A DNA stretch of 64,000 nucleotides, from positions 62,001 through 126,000 of the forward strand of contig JBMDXQ010000090.1 of assembly GCA_048594975.1 (NCBI GenBank), in the 5' to 3' direction. Below are positions 45,161-53,769 of this stretch, piece after piece (the stretch's first letter is position 1; the number at the start of each line of letters is the position of its first letter). Made by a program: the position numbers and the translations under genes. This stretch comes from JBMDXB01 sp048594975 (GTDB lineage: Bacteria; Acidobacteriota; Vicinamibacteria; Vicinamibacterales; 2-12-FULL-66-21). Below the pieces are notes generated by a model. That model saw nothing but the letters and a program-made list of their open reading frames with translations, was not told the DNA's origin and made no database searches.

Positions 45161-46597
45161 TTACGCGTGAAGGGCGCCGCCGTGTGCTGCGTGGGCAGCC
45201 TCTGCCACCGCCTCGGACATGGTCGGATGGGCGTGAATCGTCCTGGCCAGCTCTTCGACCGTGCACTCGAGCCGCAGCGCCAGGGTTGCCTCGGCGACGA
45301 GCTCGGTCGAGCGCGCGCCAATCATGTGCACTCCGAGCACCTCGTCGTACCGCTTCTCGAACACGATCTTGACGAAGCCTTCGGTCTCCCCCGCGATGCG
45401 TGCCCGGCCGAGCACGCCGAACTTGAACGTCCCGGTCTTCACCTCGTAGCCGCGCGCCTGTGCCTCCTTCTCGGTCAGGCCGACGCTGCCGATCTCCGGG
45501 TCGCAATAGGTGCAGCCGGGGACGTGGTCGTAGTTGATGGGCCGGAACTCCCTGCCGGCAATGCGCTCGGCGAGCACGACGCCTTCGGCCGACGAGAGGT
45601 GCGCGAGCTGCGGGTGGCCCGGCGTGTCGAACGTGATCACGTCACCGATCGCGGAGATCCCCTCGACGCTGGTCCTGAACTCGCGGTCCACGCGGATGTA
45701 GCCGCGGTCCATCTGCAGCTTCAGATCCTCGGCGCCCAGGCCCGAAGTCACCGGCCCGCGTCCGGTGGCGACGAGCAGGTACTCCGCGGAGATCTTGACC
45801 GTCTTCCCGTCCGGCGTCTGCGCGTCGAGGTCGACGCTGGCGGCCGCGGCCTTCGTGGCCGTGACCTTCGTCCCGGTCAGCACCTTGATTCCCTGCTTCT
45901 TGAACGACCGCTCGAGCTCTGCCGAGATCGCCTCGTCCTCGACCGGCACCAGCCGCGGCAGCAGCTCGATGATGGTGACCTCGCTCCCGAAGCGGCGGAA
46001 GATCGACGCGAACTCCACGCCGACGGCGCCGCTGCCGAGCACGACGATCGTCTTCGGCACCTCGGTGAAGCCAATCGCCTCGTCGCTGGTGACGATCCGC
46101 TTGCGGTCGATCTCGACGCCGGGGACGCTGCGCGGCTGCGAGCCGGTGGCGACCACGATCTGTTTCCTGGCCACGAGCGTCTGTGTCTGCCCCTCGGTAA
46201 CTTCCACTGAGCCGGCTCCCGCCAGCCGGCCCGATCCCTTCACCCACTCGATCTTGTGCTTGCGGAACAGCAGCTCGATGCCGCCGGTGAGGCCCTTCAC
46301 GACCTTGTTCTTGCGCGCCTGCACCTGGGTCATGTCGATGCCCACCTGCCCCGGATCGTGTCCGCCGCCCGGTCCGATCGTGAGCCCCCACTCCTTCCCG
46401 TCGCGCGCGATCTTCAGGGCGTGCGCGTGCTCGAGGAGCGCCTTCGTCGGGATGCAGCCCCAGTTGAGACACGTGCCGCCCAGCACCGGCGCGCGCTCGA
46501 CGACGGCGGTCTGCAGCCCGAGCTGAGCGGCGCGAATGGCGGCGACATACCCGCCGGTGCCCGAGCCGATCACGACGACGTCGAATTCGTTGGCCAT
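45161..46597 (-). CDS. lpdA: Dihydrolipoyl dehydrogenase (E3)
   Basis: 478 residues. FAD-binding DVVVIGSGTGGYVAAI, redox-active disulfide GGTCLNWGCIPTKALL, second nucleotide loop VLGSGAVGVEFASIF, SAIGDVITFDTPGHPQLAH and the C-terminal HAHPTMSEAVAEAAHAAHGG that supplies the active-site His. It reoxidises the lipoyl groups of E2 with NAD+. First enzyme gene of the dehydrogenase operon, 10 bp after a small membrane-protein gene. Confidence 0.96.
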   Translation of the reverse strand: MANEFDVVVIGSGTGGYVAAIRAAQLGLQTAVVERAPVLGGTCLNWGCIPTKALLEHAHALKIARDGKEWGLTIGPGGGHDPGQVGIDMTQVQARKNKVVKGLTGGIELLFRKHKIEWVKGSGRLAGAGSVEVTEGQTQTLVARKQIVVATGSQPRSVPGVEIDRKRIVTSDEAIGFTEVPKTIVVLGSGAVGVEFASIFRRFGSEVTIIELLPRLVPVEDEAISAELERSFKKQGIKVLTGTKVTATKAAAASVDLDAQTPDGKTVKISAEYLLVATGRGPVTSGLGAEDLKLQMDRGYIRVDREFRTSVEGISAIGDVITFDTPGHPQLAHLSSAEGVVLAERIAGREFRPINYDHVPGCTYCDPEIGSVGLTEKEAQARGYEVKTGTFKFGVLGRARIAGETEGFVKIVFEKRYDEVLGVHMIGARSTELVAEATLALRLECTVEELARTIHAHPTMSEAVAEAAHAAHGGALHA

Positions 46598-46607
46598 GGT
46601 GGACTGC

Positions 46608-46880
46608 TCAGCGGGAGTCCGTGGACCCGGGCTGCGTCTTCTTCCTGATCGACGACAGGGGAACGAAGGTCACGGATGCGCCGGCCGCCGGAGAGGCGAC
46701 CTCGGCGTCCGGCTGTTCGGGATCGAGGCGGGCCACCTGCGATCGCAGGCGCGTATAGTCGTAGCGCAGCTCCCAGTACGACTGGCTCAACGCGTCCAGC
46801 TTCCGCGCGAGCCACCGCACCCGCAGCCACGACACGAGCGCGATCAGCAGGCCGACGCCTGCGACCACCCACAACAGCAC
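46608..46880 (-). CDS. Small single-helix membrane protein
   Basis: 90 residues. A hydrophobic N-terminal helix (LLWVVAGVGLLIALVSWLRV) is followed by a predicted coiled coil (ARKLDALSQSYWELRYDYTR) and a disordered tail. Start is GTG 46880. I do not recognise a family; similar helix-plus-coil proteins often scaffold membrane complexes. It heads the dehydrogenase run and is divergent from the NtrC-type regulator with 71 bp between the starts. Confidence 0.65.
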   Translation of the reverse strand: MLLWVVAGVGLLIALVSWLRVRWLARKLDALSQSYWELRYDYTRLRSQVARLDPEQPDAEVASPAAGASVTFVPLSSIRKKTQPGSTDSR

Positions 46881-46951
46881 AACCGACGTACCTTACTGGT
46901 TCATTTCGCGGGGTGTCAACAACCGGTCATGCTGGTAGAATCCGGCTCACC

Positions 46952-48337
46952 GTGCCGGCAACCAAGACGATCCTGATCTGCGACGACGACCAGGGGATGC
47001 GCGACACGCTGGCCGCGATCCTCAAGCGCGACTACCGCGTGATCGCGGTCCCGAGCGGCGAAGCGGCGCTCGGCGTGCTGAAGGACCAGGACGTCGACCT
47101 CATCCTGCTCGACGTGCGGCTGCCGGGGATCAGCGGCTTCGACGTCCTGCGCATCGTCAAGGAGAACTACAGCCTCGTCGAGTGCATCATGATCTCGGCG
47201 ATCAACGAGGTCGAGACCGCCGTGCAGGCGATGAAGCACGGCGCCTACCACTACATCACCAAGAACTTCGACTACGACGAGCTGCGATCGCTGGTGCGCA
47301 ACGCCTGCGAGCGCCAGGACCTGAACCGACAGGTGATCACGCTCAGCGCGCAGGTCGCCGAGCAGAGCGAGCGCGAGTTCCTGATCGGGCCGAGCGCGCA
47401 GATCCGTGACATCGTCGACCTGGTGCACAAGGTGGCGAAGCTGTCGGCGACGGTCCTGATCCTGGGCGAGAGCGGGACCGGCAAGGAGCTGCTGGCTCGG
47501 CTGCTGCACCGCGAGTCGGGGCGCGGCGAGGCGCCGTTCATCGCCGTCAACCTCTCCGCCATCCCGCACGAGCTGGTCGAGAGCACGCTGTTCGGCCACG
47601 AGCGCGGCGCCTTCACCGGCGCGCACAAGCAGCAGCTCGGGAAGTTCGAGCTCGCCGCCGGCGGGACGCTGTTCCTCGACGAGATCGGCGATCTGCGATT
47701 CGACCTGCAGGCCAAGCTGCTGCGCTCCATCCAGGAGGGAGAGATCGAGCGGGTGGGCGGCACGAAGCCGATCAAGACCGACTTCCGGCTGGTGGTGGCG
47801 ACCAACGTCGATCTGGAACGGGCGGTGAAGGAGGGACGGTTCCGCGAGGACCTCTACTACCGGATCAACGTCATCCCGATCCGGATGCCGCCGCTGCGCG
47901 ACCGCATCGAGGACCTGCCGGAGCTCGCCCGCCTGTTCCTCGATCGTTACAAGAACAAGTTCCGCAAGCCGCTGCGCGGCATCTCCGAGTCGGCGCTGAA
48001 GATCCTGATGTCGTACTGGTGGCCGGGCAACATCCGCGAGCTGGAGAACCTGATCGAGCGGCTGGTGGCGGTCTCGGACAAGGACTGGATCACCGACGAG
48101 GACCTGCCGCTGGAGTACCACTTCGCGAAGCTGGATGCCGCTCCGGTGCCCGGCCCGGCGCTCTTCCAGCAGGCCTGCGACACCTTCGAGCGCAACTTCA
48201 TCCTCCGCGCGCTGGAGAAGATGAACTGGAACGTGACCGGGACGGCGCGGCACCTGGGCATCCCGCTCAGCACGCTCAAACACAAGATGGATCGGCTCGA
48301 TCTGCGCGACATCGCGCGGAAGCTGCGGGGCGCGTAG
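46952..48337 (+). CDS. NtrC-family sigma-54-dependent response regulator
   Basis: 461 residues. Receiver domain (1-120) with acidic residues 11-13, phosphoacceptor Asp54 in [11 protein letters not shown] and Lys104; AAA+ domain with Walker A GESGTGKE (172-179), the sigma-54 contact loop GAFTGA (219-224) and [10 protein letters not shown]-terminal Fis-type helix-turn-helix ([20 protein letters not shown]). It is thus a complete activator of sigma-54 polymerase. Start is GTG 46952. It lies directly upstream of the radical SAM cluster and its sigma-54 promoter candidate, and a histidine kinase at 52011 is the probable partner. Confidence 0.95.
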   Translation: MPATKTILICDDDQGMRDTLAAILKRDYRVIAVPSGEAALGVLKDQDVDLILLDVRLPGISGFDVLRIVKENYSLVECIMISAINEVETAVQAMKHGAYHYITKNFDYDELRSLVRNACERQDLNRQVITLSAQVAEQSEREFLIGPSAQIRDIVDLVHKVAKLSATVLILGESGTGKELLARLLHRESGRGEAPFIAVNLSAIPHELVESTLFGHERGAFTGAHKQQLGKFELAAGGTLFLDEIGDLRFDLQAKLLRSIQEGEIERVGGTKPIKTDFRLVVATNVDLERAVKEGRFREDLYYRINVIPIRMPPLRDRIEDLPELARLFLDRYKNKFRKPLRGISESALKILMSYWWPGNIRELENLIERLVAVSDKDWITDEDLPLEYHFAKLDAAPVPGPALFQQACDTFERNFILRALEKMNWNVTGTARHLGIPLSTLKHKMDRLDLRDIARKLRGA

Positions 48338-48349
48338 CCGGCTAATCCA

Positions 48350-48376
48350 TTGGCCGATCCGGCCAACCAGTTGGCC
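48350..48376 (+). promoter_or_regulatory. Upstream activator site candidate (TTGGCC repeats)
   Basis: TTGGCC-GATCC-GGCCAA is a perfect 6-bp inverted repeat (48350-48366), followed 4 bases later by a third TTGGCC (48371-48376). It begins 12 bases after the regulator's stop and lies about 150 bp upstream of the sigma-54 -24 element, the usual distance for an NtrC-type enhancer. It could instead be a terminator for the regulator gene. Confidence 0.5.
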
Positions 48377-48428
48377 GCTCCTGGCGGGTGGACACTGCTG
48401 ATGAGCCGGTTTCGCGCACCGGGTCCAC

Positions 48429-48505
48429 GTCCAAAGAGTCCGTTTACCTGATAGGTAGATCCCCAGGTCGCCGCCTGCCAGTCTGCCTCAGGGGACTCTT
48501 TGGAC
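48429..48505 (+). promoter_or_regulatory. 13-bp perfect inverted repeat upstream of the radical SAM gene
   Basis: GTCCAAAGAGTCC (48429-48441) and GGACTCTTTGGAC (48493-48505) match perfectly, separated by 51 bases. They flank the region just upstream of the -24/-12 element, so they may be paired activator half-sites or the arms of a long hairpin. Confidence 0.6.
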
Positions 48506-48520
48506 AGGCAGGGCAGGCCG

Positions 48521-48536
48521 CGGAACATCCGTTGCA
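48521..48536 (+). promoter_or_regulatory. Sigma-54 promoter candidate for the radical SAM/peptide cluster
   Basis: CGGAACATCCGTTGCA matches the -24/-12 consensus TGGCACRNNNNTTGCW at the invariant GG (48522-48523) and GC (48533-48534) with the required 10-bp spacing, plus AC, R and the full TTGCA. It lies 89 bases before ATG 48625 and downstream of a gene for a sigma-54 activator. An inverted repeat GTTGCA-N4-TGCAAC (48531-48546) overlaps the -12 element. Confidence 0.6.
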
Positions 48537-48624
48537 GATTTGCAACACCGGAACCGGCTTCGGGTCCACTTCACCGACGATCACCGCGGCGCCTCGTCGA
48601 TCGGGAACAACCCGGGAGTCCTGC

Positions 48625-50058
48625 ATGCAGCCCTCGATGTTCAACGTGCGCGTACCGCTCGAGACGGCGGCCGGCGGCGACGTGTTTGTGATGAACACCT
48701 TCAGCGACGCGCAGCTGATCGTCTCGCGTGAGGTCGCGGCGCTGCTCGATCGGCTGGACGGTGCGCCGGCGGGGCAGGCGTTCACCGCCGCCGAGCGCGA
48801 GGCGATCGCCACGCTCGCCGAGCATGGGTTCGTCGTCGACGACCGCCAGGGCGAGCGGCGGCAGCTCGAGGAGTTCTTCGCCACCGTGCGCGAGGACGGC
48901 AGCCAGCTGCGCGTCACGGTGCTGACCACACTGCAGTGCAACTTCGCCTGCGACTACTGCATCCAGGGCGATCACGGCGACTACAACCGCCACGCCGCCC
49001 GGATGTCGCTCGAGACCGCCGCACGCGTCGCCGGCTGGTGCGAGCAGCGGATCGGGGCGGTGGCGCCGTCCACCTTTGCCCTCACCTTCTTCGGCGGCGA
49101 GCCGCTGCTCAACCTGCCGGTCGTCTACTACCTGGCCGAGCGGCTGTGGGGGGCATGCGAGTCGCGCGGCATCCGCATGGTCGTCAACATCATCACCAAC
49201 GGCCTGCTGCTGACCAGGGAGGTGGTCGAGCGGCTGCGGCCGTTCGGGCTGAACGGCGTGAAGATCACGCTCGACGGCGACCGCGACACGCACAACCGCA
49301 TGCGGCCGCTGCGCGGAGGCCAGGGGACTTTCGACCGCATCATCGGCAACATCCGCCAGGTCGCCGACGCCTGCCGGATCTCCATCGGCGGCAACTTCGA
49401 CGAGTCCTCGATCCACGCCTACCCCGCGCTGCTCGACTTCCTGCGCCAGCAGGAGTTCGCGGACAAGCTCGCGAAGGTGAACTTCAAGCCGGTCATCCGC
49501 GGCGGCCCCGCGGCGGCGGGCAGCGGCCGGAAGGTCATCCCCCTGACCGCGATCGGCGAGAGCAGCAAGCCGCTCAACGGCACGTGCATGACGTCGGCGG
49601 GCAGCGGCGGCAGCGCCTGTGACGGCTGCCATTTCGTCGACGGGAAGATGGCGCTGCTCCGCGACGAGACGATGAAGCGCGGCTTCCCCACCGTCGACGG
49701 CGTTCACATGGGGCCCTGCGAGATTCACCGCCGGCACGCACACACGATCGGCCCGGACGGGTCGCTCTACGCGTGCCCCGGGTTCGCCGGCGAGGCGGCG
49801 GCGGCCACCGGGCACATCGACGGCCGTGAGGACGAGGCGAGGGCGCTCGCCGCGCGGCGTTTCGAGCGGCTCGCAGCCTGGAGACAGTGCCGCGAGTGCG
49901 CGTTCATTCCGGTCTGCGCCGGCGGCTGCACGGTGGCGGCGCACGCGGAGCAAGGCGACATCAACGCGCCGAGCTGCCACAAGGCGAGCTTCGAGGCCGG
50001 CGTCGCCACGCTGGCCCGGCAGGCCGCCGACGCGGCCCGGTACGAGTTCGTGGCTTAA
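48625..50058 (+). CDS. Radical SAM/SPASM peptide-modifying enzyme
   Basis: 477 residues. An N-terminal segment (1-90) resembles the region preceding the core in SPASM maturases and may bind the substrate peptide. The radical SAM cluster is C105-x3-C109-x2-C112 (LQCNFACDYC), with FFGGEPLLN and ITLDGDRDTHNRMRP following. The C-terminal SPASM domain has Cys365, Cys384 and CRECAFIPVCAGGC (422-435) plus Cys451, enough for two auxiliary Fe-S clusters. Such enzymes install thioether, C-C or other crosslinks in ribosomal peptides, or mature sulfatases; no sulfatase is nearby but two tiny peptide genes follow. GGGAG precedes ATG 48625, and a sigma-54 promoter candidate lies upstream. Confidence 0.93.
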   Translation: MQPSMFNVRVPLETAAGGDVFVMNTFSDAQLIVSREVAALLDRLDGAPAGQAFTAAEREAIATLAEHGFVVDDRQGERRQLEEFFATVREDGSQLRVTVLTTLQCNFACDYCIQGDHGDYNRHAARMSLETAARVAGWCEQRIGAVAPSTFALTFFGGEPLLNLPVVYYLAERLWGACESRGIRMVVNIITNGLLLTREVVERLRPFGLNGVKITLDGDRDTHNRMRPLRGGQGTFDRIIGNIRQVADACRISIGGNFDESSIHAYPALLDFLRQQEFADKLAKVNFKPVIRGGPAAAGSGRKVIPLTAIGESSKPLNGTCMTSAGSGGSACDGCHFVDGKMALLRDETMKRGFPTVDGVHMGPCEIHRRHAHTIGPDGSLYACPGFAGEAAAATGHIDGREDEARALAARRFERLAAWRQCRECAFIPVCAGGCTVAAHAEQGDINAPSCHKASFEAGVATLARQAADAARYEFVA

Positions 50059-50120
50059 ACCAAGGTTCCGCCCGGGGCGGCAGCCGCCGCCGGCGGCGGG
50101 ACCAACCTGCAGGAGACGTG

Positions 50121-50207
50121 ATGAAGAACGACAAGAAAGCGACCGACAAGGGGCGGGGCACGCTGCGGCCCTGGCTGGTGGACGTGCAGGTGGAGCACCT
50201 GCGGTAA
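50121..50207 (+). CDS. Putative RiPP precursor peptide A (28 residues)
   Basis: A 28-codon gene starting with ATG 50121, preceded by AGGAG at ideal spacing (CAGGAGACGTG). The peptide has a charged N-terminus (MKNDKKATDKGRG) and ends LRPWLVDVQVEHLR. It lies 62 bp after the radical SAM gene and 45 bp before a second small gene. The P-W-L-V-D-V stretch recurs as P-F-L-V-D-V in that second peptide, which argues that both are substrates of the same enzyme. Too short for routine gene callers. Coding status rests on the ribosome binding site, position and shared motif. Confidence 0.7.
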   Translation: MKNDKKATDKGRGTLRPWLVDVQVEHLR

Positions 50208-50252
50208 GTCCGGAGATCAACCGAAATTCTCTTGGAAAGCAGGGAGATAATC

Positions 50253-50372
50253 ATGAAGATCCAGATCATCAAGAAGGCAAGCGTCCAGGTGAACACGTAC
50301 GGGTCGTGCCCGTTCCTCGTCGACGTTCCGCCGGACGGCGGCGGCGTGCGCACCGCGCCGACGAAGAAGTAG
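50253..50372 (+). CDS. Putative RiPP precursor peptide B (39 residues)
   Basis: A 39-codon gene starting with ATG 50253 after an AGGGAG ribosome binding site. The N-terminus MKIQIIKKASVQVNTYG would be the leader-like part; SCPFLVDVPPDGGGVRT is the candidate core, with one Cys (residue 19) next to an aromatic, then a Gly-rich and Lys-ending tail (PTKK). Shares P-[W/F]-L-V-D-V with peptide A. No Gly-Gly cleavage site is certain, although DGGG at 28-31 could serve. A thioether from Cys19 or a crosslink at Phe21 are possible modifications, both speculative. Confidence 0.75.
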   Translation: MKIQIIKKASVQVNTYGSCPFLVDVPPDGGGVRTAPTKK

Positions 50373-50382
50373 CCTTCCAGGC

Positions 50383-50411
50383 CGGCGGCGATTACCGGGA
50401 TCGGGCCGCCG
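50383..50411 (+). terminator. Hairpin after the peptide genes, possible attenuator
   Basis: CGGCGGC (50383-50389) and GCCGCCG (50405-50411) form a perfect 7-bp stem with a 15-base loop, 11 bases after the peptide B stop. No T-run follows, so partial termination or 3'-end protection that raises peptide mRNA over the downstream genes is more likely than a full stop. Confidence 0.4.
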
Positions 50412-50469
50412 CCGATAGCTCGCGCGGGGCATCGCTCACCGTCATTGCGTGCCCCTCAGGCAACTTCGG

Positions 50470-52014
50470 ATGCCACACCGTAAGGCCGACAGCTTCGAAC
50501 GGTGCGCGTGGATGTTTCCGTGCGCCCTCGTACTGTTCGTGTCCGCAGCGTGCGACCGGACACCCGGGGATTCGAGCCCCGCCGCCGAACCTCTTCACGT
50601 ACAGATCGGGACGGCCCTTCCACGGCGGGGTGTTCCGGGCGTCGGCGTTCGCCAGGTGGTGCTCGGGTTGTCCGGGGAGGCGATCCTGATGCCGGACCGC
50701 AATGGACGTGCGCTTTCCCGGTTGTGCCACAGCTGGGAATGGCTGATGGACGGCCAGGTGCTGAAACTCACCCTGAAGCGCGGCGTCCGCTTTCATGACG
50801 GTTCTGAGCTGTCAGCTCCTGTTGCCGCGGATCTGCTGCAACGTGAGTTCAGCAGGAAAACCGCGCTGAGCTACCAGTCAGTGACCAAGGTCGAGGCTGC
50901 CGAGGACGGGTCGGTCCTGATTCATCTGAAGCGTCGTGAAGCTTTTCTACCAGATGATCTGACTGAAATCCGGTTGACGAAAGGAACGGTCGGCACCGGG
51001 CCTTTCGTCGTCGAAGGCACGATGCCGCAGAGTGCGACGTCCACGGCAGCGTCGCTGCATGCCTTCGAGGACTATCACCAGGGTGCACCGGAGGTGAAGC
51101 GGATTGAGGTCAAGGCCTACCCGACGCTGCGCAGCGCCTGGACGGCGATGATGCGCGGCGAGATCAACATGCTTTACGAGGTCAGCCGCGAAGCCACCGC
51201 GTTCGTGAAGCAGGAGAGCAGCGTCCGCAGTTACGAACTCCTCCGGCCGTACACGCTGCTGCTGGCGTTCAACGTGAGGCATCCGGTGCTCGGCCGGCGT
51301 GACGTCCGGCAGGCATTGAGCCAGGCGCTCGATCGACCGGCGATCGTCCGGGACGGCATGGCGGGTCAGGGCGAGCCCGCCGACGGGCCGATCTGGAAGT
51401 ACCACTGGGCATACAGCACGGGTCACAGAACCTTCGAGTTCAACCCGGAAGCGGCTCGCCTCCGCCTGGATGCCGCCGACTTCAGGCAAACCTCCAGCGG
51501 CAACGGCTCCCGCATGCCCGCGCGTTTCAGCTTCACGTGTCTGATGTTCGGCGAGGATCCGCGTTTCGAGCGCGTCGCGCTCGTCCTCCAGAAGCAGCTC
51601 CACGACATCGGCGTCGACATGCAGATCGAAGCGGTGCCGCTCAACGAGCTGGTGAAGCGCATGGCCAGCGGGCGCTTCGATGCGTTCTTTTTCGAGATGA
51701 TCAGCAGCCGTTCGCTGACCTGGGTGTACCGCATCTGGCACTCCCGCTCGGATTCGCGCTGGTTCGACTCCGGCTACACCGCCGCCGACGCGGCGCTCGA
51801 CCGGCTGCGCGGGAGCTTCACCGAGGAGGAGACGCGCGCCGCGGTGAGCGAACTGCAGCGGGTGCTCTACGAGGATCCGCCGGCGCTGTTCCTGGCCTGG
51901 CCGGTGACTAACCGCGCGGTCAGCGCCTCGATCGCCGTGCCCTACGAGCCCAACATCGACATCTTCGGCCGCGTCTGGCGGTTCCAGAAGAGCGCGACCC
52001 AGGCCCGCCAATGA
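50470..52014 (+). CDS. Orphan peptide-binding lipoprotein (SBP family 5, DppA/OppA-like)
   Basis: 514 residues. Lipobox LFVSAAC places the lipidated Cys at residue 28. The family-5 substrate-binding fold is indicated by LKLTLKRGVRFHDGSELSA, TGPFVVEG, YELLRPYTLLLAFNVRHPVL, RDVRQALSQALDRPAIV and the C-terminal FLAWPVTNRAV. No ABC permease or ATPase genes follow; instead its stop overlaps the start of a histidine kinase by 4 bases (ATGA). This suggests that it delivers a bound peptide to the sensor and not to a transporter. The start is uncertain (GTG 50449 or ATG 50512 are alternatives). Confidence 0.88.
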   Translation: MPHRKADSFERCAWMFPCALVLFVSAACDRTPGDSSPAAEPLHVQIGTALPRRGVPGVGVRQVVLGLSGEAILMPDRNGRALSRLCHSWEWLMDGQVLKLTLKRGVRFHDGSELSAPVAADLLQREFSRKTALSYQSVTKVEAAEDGSVLIHLKRREAFLPDDLTEIRLTKGTVGTGPFVVEGTMPQSATSTAASLHAFEDYHQGAPEVKRIEVKAYPTLRSAWTAMMRGEINMLYEVSREATAFVKQESSVRSYELLRPYTLLLAFNVRHPVLGRRDVRQALSQALDRPAIVRDGMAGQGEPADGPIWKYHWAYSTGHRTFEFNPEAARLRLDAADFRQTSSGNGSRMPARFSFTCLMFGEDPRFERVALVLQKQLHDIGVDMQIEAVPLNELVKRMASGRFDAFFFEMISSRSLTWVYRIWHSRSDSRWFDSGYTAADAALDRLRGSFTEEETRAAVSELQRVLYEDPPALFLAWPVTNRAVSASIAVPYEPNIDIFGRVWRFQKSATQARQ

Positions 52015-53759
52015 GACGGATCACGTCGCGGTTCGTGCTGATGATCGCGACGGCGGCGGTCGGGCCGCTGCTGGTCTACGGGATCGTCTCCATCTGGCAG
52101 CTGCGCAACGGCACGCGCGAATCGGTCCGCGAGGGCAACCTGCGCGTCGCCCAGCAGGTGGCCACCCGCATCGACCAGTACGTCGAACACAACACGCGCG
52201 TGCTGCGGTCGGTCGGCCTCGAGCTGCGCGGCGCCGGGATGCCGGAGTGGCAGCGCGAGCGCATCCTCAAGGACTTCGTCCTCGACTTCCTCGAGTTCCG
52301 CGAGATCACGCTCTTCGACTCCTCCGGGAAGGCGGTGGCGACCAGCCGGCTGCTCGCGCCGCGCGTCTCGGTGCCGGAGCCGGCGCTGGCCGGCGACCGG
52401 CCGGTCTACGTCGCGCCGGTGCGCCTCGACGACGACCTGCTGCCCTCCACCACCATCGCGGTGCGACTCGTCGCCGCCGACGGCGAATCCGGCTGGGTGG
52501 TCGGCGAGATCTCGCTCGAGGAGCTGTGGCGTACCGTTGACGAGATCCGGGTGGGGGGCGAAGGGTACGCGCTGGTCGTCGCCGAGGACGGCGCGCTCAT
52601 CGCGCACGGCAAGGCGGACGGCAAACGGCTCATCGCCGCCGGCGCGGATCTGCCGGCCACGCGGCTCGCCGGCGCGCTCGCCGGCTCCGACCGCGTCACC
52701 GGCGTCGACGAGTACGTCGACGAGGACGGCCGGCAGGTCATCGCCACGGCCGCGCTCGTCCCCGGCCGCAGCTGGGCGGTCATCGTCGAGCAGCCCACTG
52801 GCGAGGCGTACCGTGTCACGCGCGAGCTCGAGCGGCAGCTGACCATCGCCATCGCTGCCGCGCTGCTCGTCACCGTGATGCTCGGCTGGATGTGGGGGCG
52901 CTCGTTCATCCGCCGTATCTTCGCGCTGACCCGGGCGACGCGCGCCATCGCCGAGGGGCGCATGCAGGAGCGCGTCCCCGCGGAGGGAACCGACGAAATT
53001 CGCCAGCTCGGCGACGCCTTCAACTCGATGGCCGACCGGCTGGTCGAGCTGCAGGAGGACGTCCGTAAGCAGGAGCGCCAGGCGATGTTCGGCCGCATCG
53101 CCGCCGGCCTGGTGCACGACCTCTCGCACCCGGTCCAGAACATCGTCAACAACGCGAAGCTGGTGCACCGGATGTTCCAGGACCCGGAGTACCGCGAGAC
53201 GTTCAAGACCACCGTCGAGCGCGAAGCGTCGGTGATCAAGCGCGTGCTCGAGGACCTGCGCAACCTGGCGCGACCGATGCCGCTCGAGCGCTTCCCGCTC
53301 GAGATCAACCGCGCCGTGATCGAGGCGGTGGAGACGATGCAGCAGCACGCCGAGACGGCGGGCCTGACGCTGCGCACGCAGCTGACAGCGGAGCACGCCT
53401 ACATCGAGGGGGACGTGTTCGCGCTCGGCCGCGTGTACCGCAACCTGATCTTGAACGCGATCCAGGCGACAGCGCCCGGCGGGCTGATCGAGGTGACCAC
53501 CGAGGCGACGGCGGAGCGCGTCCTGGTCCGCATCTCCGACACCGGCTGCGGCATTCCCGCCGACCGGCTCGCCGCCATCTTCGAGGACTTCGTGACCACC
53601 AAGCGGCGCGGGCTGGGGCTGGGGCTCGCCATTTCCAGGAAGATCGTCGAACAGCTCGGGGGACAGATCTCGGTAACCAGTGAAGTCGGGCGGGGCACGG
53701 CCTTCGTGCTCGAGTTCCCGCGCTCGCGCCCGCGCCCGATTGCACTCGTCGCAGGATAG
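52011..53759 (+). CDS. Cache-domain sensor histidine kinase
   Basis: 582 residues. First membrane helix (about 8-30), a double-Cache extracellular sensor (about 35-275), second helix (about 277-297), HAMP (RSFIRRIFALTRATRAIAEG), the phospho-acceptor His369 in GLVHDLSHPVQN, and an ATPase domain with NLILNAIQA (N box), SDTGCGIP (G1) and GLGLGLAISRKIVEQLGG (G2). The ATGA overlap with the peptide-binding lipoprotein couples the two proteins. It carries no receiver, and the NtrC-type regulator at 46952 is the nearest candidate partner. It would sense an extracytoplasmic ligand directly or through the lipoprotein. Confidence 0.94.
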   Translation: MRRITSRFVLMIATAAVGPLLVYGIVSIWQLRNGTRESVREGNLRVAQQVATRIDQYVEHNTRVLRSVGLELRGAGMPEWQRERILKDFVLDFLEFREITLFDSSGKAVATSRLLAPRVSVPEPALAGDRPVYVAPVRLDDDLLPSTTIAVRLVAADGESGWVVGEISLEELWRTVDEIRVGGEGYALVVAEDGALIAHGKADGKRLIAAGADLPATRLAGALAGSDRVTGVDEYVDEDGRQVIATAALVPGRSWAVIVEQPTGEAYRVTRELERQLTIAIAAALLVTVMLGWMWGRSFIRRIFALTRATRAIAEGRMQERVPAEGTDEIRQLGDAFNSMADRLVELQEDVRKQERQAMFGRIAAGLVHDLSHPVQNIVNNAKLVHRMFQDPEYRETFKTTVEREASVIKRVLEDLRNLARPMPLERFPLEINRAVIEAVETMQQHAETAGLTLRTQLTAEHAYIEGDVFALGRVYRNLILNAIQATAPGGLIEVTTEATAERVLVRISDTGCGIPADRLAAIFEDFVTTKRRGLGLGLAISRKIVEQLGGQISVTSEVGRGTAFVLEFPRSRPRPIALVAG

Positions 53760-53769
53760 AGGGGGAACC

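Noticed and set aside
48571..50220. A 549-codon minus-strand open frame opposite the radical SAM gene
   Set aside because: Shadow of the radical SAM coding frame; low-complexity Arg/Ala/Val protein.
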